Of a stretch of DNA of 11,348 nt, positions 7,297 to 11,348 are shown in pieces (position 1 is the stretch's first letter; every line of letters starts with the position of its first letter). The translations under genes were made by a program, and so were the position numbers. This DNA is from Thermoflexales bacterium. GTDB taxonomy: Bacteria; Chloroflexota; Anaerolineae; S140-20. The stretch lies in the NCBI GenBank assembly GCA_015484715.1, contig WFUY01000042.1, forward strand, positions 1-11,348, written 5' to 3'. The notes beneath the pieces are model-generated. The model had not been told where the DNA came from, did no database searches, and saw nothing but the letters and a program-made list of their open reading frames with translations.

Positions 7297-8133
7297 TCAG
7301 CCGATGAACAGCTTGCTCCCGATTGCCTGCCCGATCCCCTGCCCGGCCCCACTCGCGAGAGCCGTGAGGAAGCCGGTCTGGCCCGGGGTGACAACGGCGA
7401 TATTCTCGAATGGGCGGATGCCGAGTGCTGCCAGCGCCTGCCGGATGCGCTCATTCCTCTCGTTGATCCGCCGCAGGAAGTCCTCGTACTCGGCGGTGAG
7501 GCCGGCCTGCTCGACCTGGCGCGGCACTGCCCCCGCCTGCAGGGCGTTCTGGAGGACGGATAGCTCCTGCACCTGGACGTCGGGGGCGAGGCGCGCAGCC
7601 TGGAGGGCCCGCTGCAGGGCGCTCTCGCGGGCGCGGAAGGCCATCTCCGCCCGTGCGGAGGCGAGGGCCTGCGCTAGCTCCCGCATCGCCCGATCCTGTG
7701 CGGTTGCGCGCTCGGAGGAGTAGAAGGCGGTGCCGCCGAAGCGTCGGTCTATCTGCGGGATCACCTGCTCCTCGAAGGTCCGTAGGAGCGGCCTCTCAAC
7801 TGACTGGGTGAAGTAGTTGGCGAAGTCGGTTGGCACCCCCTGCATGAGGTCGAGCAGGGCCTCCTGCACCCTCTGCCTGACTGGGGAGGTGGAGAACCTC
7901 TGCACGAAGTCGCTGATACCGCCAAGGGCCTGCCTCTCTAGATCGGAGAGGCCGGCCGTGAGGCGCCCTCCATATGGGGTGGATGCCTGCTCTAGGGGCT
8001 CGAGTGGCCTGTTCCGGAAGTATGGGACCAGAAACTGGTCCAGGAGCTTCCGCTGCTCCGGAGACATGGTCGGCATAGTCCGGAACTGGGCCTTTGGCTT
8101 GCTTCCGAAGAGGAAACGGGATAGGAGACCCAT
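7297..8133 (-). CDS. Putative ejection/internal virion protein, 278 aa
   Basis: A virion protein by context. After a short basic N-terminus come PLEPLEQASTPYGGRLTAGLS (43-63) and DLERQALGGI (64-73), a Pro/Tyr/Gly segment then 'LS-x2-ERQAL' that I associate with podovirus internal or tail proteins. A long helical middle follows (about 85-235), rich in Ala, Arg, Gln and Glu. The C-terminus is Gly/Ala-rich (TGFLTALASGAGQGIGQAIG, 253-272), like the C-termini of P22 gp7 or gp14-type proteins, and could form a membrane-active helix. It is the first gene of the presumed ejection set. The ATG has GAGGTG (8141-8146) 7 nt upstream. The gene opens after the only sizeable gap of the operon. No enzymatic motif is seen. 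Confidence 0.6.
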   Translation of the reverse strand: MGLLSRFLFGSKPKAQFRTMPTMSPEQRKLLDQFLVPYFRNRPLEPLEQASTPYGGRLTAGLSDLERQALGGISDFVQRFSTSPVRQRVQEALLDLMQGVPTDFANYFTQSVERPLLRTFEEQVIPQIDRRFGGTAFYSSERATAQDRAMRELAQALASARAEMAFRARESALQRALQAARLAPDVQVQELSVLQNALQAGAVPRQVEQAGLTAEYEDFLRRINERNERIRQALAALGIRPFENIAVVTPGQTGFLTALASGAGQGIGQAIGSKLFIG

Positions 8134-8149
8134 CTTATCTCACCTCTCT

Positions 8150-8166
8150 TGTTCACTAAGTGAACA
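8150..8166. promoter_or_regulatory. Perfect 17-nt inverted repeat, operator-like
   Basis: TGTTCACTAAGTGAACA has perfect 7-bp arms around TAA. It lies in the 48-nt gap between the 575-aa and 278-aa genes, 17 to 33 nt upstream of the latter's ATG. There is no T-run, so it is unlikely to be a terminator. It could be a protein binding site or an RNA hairpin controlling processing or translation. I found no second intact copy by eye. No clear -10/-35 sequence is seen in this gap. Confidence 0.5.
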
Positions 8167-8181
8167 CGCCCTCTCTGTGCG

Positions 8182-9909
8182 TCAGTAGGACGCGTCCTCG
8201 TAGTAACGTATCGCCGCCCACGCTAGGATGAAGCCGCTCCCAGACCCGCTCACGCGGAATCGGAAGTCCCTGCACAGCACCTGCTTATACAGGCGGGTAC
8301 GCACGATCTCGCCGGCGGGGGGCAAGGTCCCAAGAGTCTGCCATGTCAGCCCCCGGTCGGTCGAGTACTCGACAGTCGCGGACGGCCCAGCGTGGGCGAT
8401 CTCCAGATGGTCCACACGGGCCCTCTTCTCCCCGAACTGGAAGTCCTTGCCCTCGAATAGGAACGCGATGGCTGTGCCATTGTCATCCGCCGCAACGTAG
8501 TCGTACTCCATTATCCTCTTGTTAGTGAAGGAGCAGAGGAGGGTCGTCGGGCTGGACGAGAGAAAGGCACGGGAGCCCCACTGCCGGCTCTCCGAATCCC
8601 ACGCACCGGTCAGATTCGCCCAGGTCGTGCTGATATCCTTCTGGTAGAAGCCGAAGCCGCTGAACTCCTCTGGGAACTTGCGGAGGAACCAGGACCCAAG
8701 ACTCTGCGAGTACCGCAGGCAGCGATCGGGCACGGTCTTCGAGCCGGCAGGGTAGAAGATCCATACCTCGTCTAGCTCCTCGACGTAGATGGCGAAGACC
8801 CGGTGCCGATATGCCGGGTTCAGGTCCCCATCAACCGAGAAGGTTGTGTAGTAGATGGGGTCCCCGACAGGCTCGATAGAGAAGCCGCCAGTATACCTGT
8901 ACACATTGCTGTTCCCGATGAACAGGTGCATGTCGCCCATATCGGCGATACTGTCCACGGACATTGCGCCCTCGCCCGCGATGACCTGCTCGAAGGAGAA
9001 CAGCTGCTCTGCCGCGCCGAGGTACTCACACCTGATGATGGAGCGCTCTCGGTATATCATCAGGTACGGGCCGAGTGGAGCAGCCGCGGTGATAAAGTCC
9101 TCAGAATCGTAGAGGTCAACGAACCCGGCATTCCCGCTCGTCCACGTTGTGGGGTCGCCAGTGTCAGACCAGCGCACCCGCTGCGGATACGCCTGCCCAC
9201 CCTCGATCGTGCCTAGCAGGAACAGGTAGTTGTTGAATAGGGCAACGGCCCGGCACCGATCATTCCCGGTCGGCAGCCCCGGGAGGGTAACGCACTTCTG
9301 CCCATCGTAGTACTTCACCGGGTCCTTGTAGTTGGTGAAGATGAAGTAGTCAACGGCGGGCATTGTCACAAAGGAGATCGGGTTGTCCAGATCCCCGTTG
9401 AGGGACACCGCCTGGTTGACGTAGTTGCCCGTGGCGGCTATCCCAGGCATAGGGTCCGCTATTGTGATGGTGCCGGTACTGATGGCGGAGATTGTTGTCT
9501 GGTGCTCAGTGCCGTCGTCGAGCCCAACGCCGATATAGTCGCCGACTGCGAAGCCGGTCGTGCTGTTCACCGACAGCACCGTATCATTGGTGGAGGCGGC
9601 CGCAGAGAGGGTAGTCTGCACGTCGGTGGGCAGGTATGCCCACTGATCCCCCAGACGCTTGTACGCCGTGCTGGTGGTGACAAGGAGCAGCTCGCTGCTC
9701 CCATCCTTCTTGTAGAACTGCTGGACTAGCTGCGGATCCCCTCTGACAGTTCCTAGGAAGGGCTGGTACCCGGTATCAGAGGTAAGGCGGCCCTTGATAG
9801 GTGAGAGCCCCTCAACACGCACCCCCTGGTTCTCGCGCAGTGAGAAGGGCGGGTTGGCGGAGTCCATCCCACCGATGAAGTCAGGGATCTGTACCTCCTG
9901 CAGGGGCAT
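8182..9909 (-). CDS. Beta-propeller-like neck/tail structural protein (P22 gp10-like?)
   Basis: A 575-aa beta-rich protein with repeated blade-like strands: VDYFIFTNYKDPVKYYDG (186-203), VALFNNYLFLLG (222-233), RVRWSDTGDPTTW (244-256), FITAAAPLGPYLMIYRERSIIR (272-293, in two strands) and HLFIGNSNVYRYTG (328-341). This pattern is common in phage neck/tail proteins of the P22 gp10 'stabilisation' kind or the T7 gp12 tube kind. The N-terminus (DFIGGMDS..PFSLRENQG, 10-29) fits as well. Residues about 98-168 look like an inserted beta domain (TTLSAAAS...GDYIGVGLDDG...GNYV). A late C-terminal beta domain (about 480-575) has the feel of a carbohydrate- or protein-binding sandwich. Its ATG overlaps the previous stop in TGATG (9907-9911). 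The ribosome binding site is weak, so coupling to the upstream gene is likely. Which phage counterpart it matches is uncertain. Confidence 0.7.
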   Translation of the reverse strand: MPLQEVQIPDFIGGMDSANPPFSLRENQGVRVEGLSPIKGRLTSDTGYQPFLGTVRGDPQLVQQFYKKDGSSELLLVTTSTAYKRLGDQWAYLPTDVQTTLSAAASTNDTVLSVNSTTGFAVGDYIGVGLDDGTEHQTTISAISTGTITIADPMPGIAATGNYVNQAVSLNGDLDNPISFVTMPAVDYFIFTNYKDPVKYYDGQKCVTLPGLPTGNDRCRAVALFNNYLFLLGTIEGGQAYPQRVRWSDTGDPTTWTSGNAGFVDLYDSEDFITAAAPLGPYLMIYRERSIIRCEYLGAAEQLFSFEQVIAGEGAMSVDSIADMGDMHLFIGNSNVYRYTGGFSIEPVGDPIYYTTFSVDGDLNPAYRHRVFAIYVEELDEVWIFYPAGSKTVPDRCLRYSQSLGSWFLRKFPEEFSGFGFYQKDISTTWANLTGAWDSESRQWGSRAFLSSSPTTLLCSFTNKRIMEYDYVAADDNGTAIAFLFEGKDFQFGEKRARVDHLEIAHAGPSATVEYSTDRGLTWQTLGTLPPAGEIVRTRLYKQVLCRDFRFRVSGSGSGFILAWAAIRYYEDASY

Positions 9910-10271
9910 CAGCGGTACCCTATCCAGTTAAAGGTCTCCCCGCCCGCGGCTGTACCACCGCTCACGGAGACGGTGAAGCTGCCGTCTGACACCGACGAGA
10001 CATATACGGGTAGGGCCTGGGCCGCCGCATCGGCCGGGGTCAGCACGATGATGCTATCTGAGGCCACATCCGGCGAGGAGACGGTTGTGCTAGCCCCGGC
10101 TGACATGGCAAACTTACCACCTGTTATAGTACGATTGTGAACTTTCGCAATCTCAAGGTAGACGCGCCGCATCACCCGGTGGGTGTCCAGGAAAGTAGCG
10201 TAGAGGCCCCGCTGCGGGACGAGGTCCCGACTGATGGTTATGGTTGGGAATTCGTAGGAGAGCTTAGCCAT
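9909..10271 (-). CDS. Small beta-rich virion protein, 120 aa
   Basis: Residues 1-55 include a charged helix (THRVMRRVYLEIAKVHNR, 30-47). Residues about 56-120 form a Ser/Thr/Val-rich beta domain (TTVSSPDVASDSIIVLTP, 62-79, then VYVSSVSDGSFTVSVSG, 89-105) ending in FNWIGYR. This C-terminal pattern resembles beta domains that end various phage tail and decoration proteins. The position between the fibre and the propeller-like protein suggests a tail or fibre-joining part. The ATG is 4 nt from the fibre gene's stop with only a weak GGTAG upstream, so translational coupling is plausible. Sampled GC (about 50% at 10081-10140) is between that of the fibre and the rest. Confidence 0.65.
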   Translation of the reverse strand: MAKLSYEFPTITISRDLVPQRGLYATFLDTHRVMRRVYLEIAKVHNRTITGGKFAMSAGASTTVSSPDVASDSIIVLTPADAAAQALPVYVSSVSDGSFTVSVSGGTAAGGETFNWIGYR

Positions 10272-10275
10272 TACA

Positions 10276-10998
10276 CTACCGCAACTCAGTCCATGAATTT
10301 ATGCCTTCAGTACCATTGCCCCTAGTAATCCTATATGAATACGATGGAGGTATAATAGCTGTTAGTTGAGCCACCACCTGGTTGTAGGTAGTAAATTTGC
10401 CAACATCTATAACGGTAGTTCCTCCGTCCGGGGAGACAGACAAGGTAACACCCTCCCATGTAAGGTCGGTAGTGCAGGAGACACTAATAGATATCTGGAT
10501 AGGTTTGGAGGTACTGTTGGTGTACCACGTGGCCCAGCCCCTACTACTGGCAACATCCTGCCACGACTGTCCTATACCTACAAGTTCGTTCTTCCAGGAG
10601 CCATCAGCGTATAACATATTACCCGCAGCCGTTGACGAGGCCCCAGCGGGCATTTGCACAACTTCCTGGTTAGAATCCAGGGTAGCAACACCATTAGCTG
10701 CAGCCTTCTCTGTTACCGGTATGAAGTCAGAGGCTGCCTTACCACTATCCTGCAAATCGCCGCTGGCATCAAGCGACGCAAAGTTGCCAGCCACAGCACC
10801 AGATACCTTAGTAGCTCTACTGGTTACTGAATTTATATCGGACTCAGTTACCGTGACTGCCCCCGATATATTAGGAAACGTATTCTTCAACACCTGCTTG
10901 ATCAGGCGCAGGTGATTGTCGCCCTCCGAGATCGGGTCCGTGTTAGTCGGTAGGGTCTCGTTAAGCTGGTTGACGTAGGTTGCGCTCTCAACTGCCAT
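10276..10998 (-). CDS. Tail fibre protein, 240 aa
   Basis: The N-terminus is a typical fibre attachment pattern: YVNQLNETLPTNTDPISEGDNH (8-29, with a break-free NTDPISEGD core), then LRLIKQVLKNTFPNISG (30-46). A Ser/Ala/Asp-rich stretch (50-120) resembles repeating fibre shaft (LDASGDLQDSG, LDSNQEVVQ). The C-terminal domain starts near GQSWQDV (143-149) and contains WYTNSTSKPIQISISV (158-173), a pattern seen in phage fibre tips that touch the host surface. It is short for a fibre, so it may trimerise into a small spike. The ATG has GGGAGGAG (11006-11013) 7 nt upstream, inside the 59-aa gene, which it overlaps by 11 nt. Its base composition is clearly lower in GC than its neighbours, suggesting exchange. 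Confidence 0.8.
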   Translation of the reverse strand: MAVESATYVNQLNETLPTNTDPISEGDNHLRLIKQVLKNTFPNISGAVTVTESDINSVTSRATKVSGAVAGNFASLDASGDLQDSGKAASDFIPVTEKAAANGVATLDSNQEVVQMPAGASSTAAGNMLYADGSWKNELVGIGQSWQDVASSRGWATWYTNSTSKPIQISISVSCTTDLTWEGVTLSVSPDGGTTVIDVGKFTTYNQVVAQLTAIIPPSYSYRITRGNGTEGINSWTELR

Positions 10999-11167
10999 CC
11001 TCTATCTCCTCCCTCTTCAGCCGCACGATAGCGTCGGTCAAGGCGTTGCGGGCTGCCTGGAGGTACGTGCTAACCCGGAAGCGCTCCGCGTCCTCCTCAA
11101 GCCTGCATAGTATATGCCGCAGCGCCTCCAGCTCAAGCAACAGGTCGCTTCGGCTGCCACTCAACAT
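10988..11167 (-). CDS. Small helical protein of unknown function, 59 aa
   Basis: Reading the minus strand from ATG (11167-11165) gives a 59-codon frame, MLSGSRSDLL to KREEIEDGS, ending in TGA (10990-10988). It is rich in Leu, Glu, Arg and Ala with heptad-like leucines (LLLELEALRHIL, 9-20), so a coiled coil or helical hairpin is likely. There is no signal peptide or membrane segment, which argues against a holin. AAGGA (11176-11180) lies 8 nt before the start. It overlaps the M15 gene by 35 nt and the fibre gene by 11 nt, and without it there would be an unexplained 134-nt hole between those two. I do not recognise it; a fibre chaperone or a small structural or lysis-related protein are possible. 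Confidence 0.65.
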   Translation of the reverse strand: MLSGSRSDLLLELEALRHILCRLEEDAERFRVSTYLQAARNALTDAIVRLKREEIEDGS

Positions 11168-11348
11168 GGATATGGTCCTTCTCGAGGATCACGTCGTACT
11201 GGTTGGCAGGGAGGGCCTCCCGCAGGGCCTGCACGGCCGCCTCCGGGTCCCGCAAGTTCCAGCGGCGGATGTCCACAGCCTGCCCGCTGTAGTGCAGGGA
11301 TGTGGGCGAGTGCCGCCCCTCTAGCATGCTGGTTACCACCACCTCTGC
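11133..11348 (-). CDS. M15-type zinc peptidase (D-Ala-D-Ala carboxypeptidase/endolysin-like), 5' end cut by window
   Basis: The open frame runs off the right edge; 71 residues and the TGA stop are visible. They contain VVVTSMLEGRHS (3-14), the signature S17-L-H19-Y-S-G22-Q-A24-V-D26 (SxHxxGxAxD), and D58-H-I-H61-V-E63 near the end. In M15 peptidases the His and Asp of the first motif and the last His bind zinc, and these enzymes cut peptidoglycan cross-links or stem peptides. Relatives of this short kind are about 120 aa, so some 40-60 N-terminal residues should lie beyond the window. A GTG at 11342 exists but would cut the conserved VVVTS strand, so I do not take it as the start. In a late operon it is probably the endolysin, or a virion peptidase used in entry. 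Confidence 0.82.
   Translation of the reverse strand, partial: AEVVVTSMLEGRHSPTSLHYSGQAVDIRRWNLRDPEAAVQALREALPANQYDVILEKDHIHVEWQPKRPVA
11176..11180 (-). promoter_or_regulatory. Ribosome binding site of the 59-aa gene
   Basis: AAGGA on the minus strand lies 8 nt before the ATG at 11167, inside the peptidase coding region. It supports that start over the TTG codon that follows it. Confidence 0.5.

Noticed and set aside
10980..11324. 114-aa plus-strand frame at the right end
   Set aside because: It is opposite the M15 peptidase motifs and the 59-aa gene, with no domain pattern.

Overview
The window looks like part of a GC-rich tailed dsDNA phage genome, probably short-tailed (podovirus-like). 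It may come from a metagenomic contig or a prophage. About 60 to 65% of bases are G or C in most places I counted. There is no tRNA, rRNA, CRISPR array, IS element or integrase. The host cannot be named; ATA and AGG codons are used freely, which argues weakly against a typical high-GC actinobacterial host.

Layout. The plus strand (1-2715) is the right end of a replication module. It holds the last 13 codons of an upstream gene, a family A DNA polymerase starting at GTG 45, and a DUF3987-type P-loop ATPase overlapping the polymerase by 41 nt. The minus strand (11348 down to 2712) is one tightly packed late operon. In order of transcription it encodes a zinc M15-type peptidase (cut by the window edge), a 59-aa helical protein, a tail fibre, a 120-aa beta-rich structural protein, a 575-aa beta-propeller-like neck/tail protein, then proteins of 278, 321 and 1211 aa. 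The last three look like an ejection (internal virion) set, and the largest carries an LPD38-like region. The two modules converge with no spacer: the stop codons share one CTAG, inside a strong GC hairpin. Head genes (terminase, portal, capsid) are not in the window. Coding is nearly continuous; the longest gap is 48 nt.

How it fits together. The polymerase and the ATPase would act at the replication fork. The late operon would supply host recognition (fibre, 120-aa protein), wall degradation (M15 peptidase), the neck or tail tube (575 aa), and proteins ejected into the host to carry the DNA across (278, 321, 1211 aa).

Main points of interest: (1) the polymerase seems split from its exonuclease just before the Exo III motif, with a ribosome binding site at the split; (2) its motifs A, B and C carry uncommon residues, including His where Phe/Tyr/Leu is usual; (3) a hairpin sits exactly on the two convergent stops; (4) a TVSLEEL motif occurs three times at the N-terminus of the 1211-aa protein; (5) a perfect 17-nt palindrome lies in the only real gap of the late operon; (6) the tail fibre gene has much lower GC than its neighbours; (7) a 59-aa gene is easily missed.
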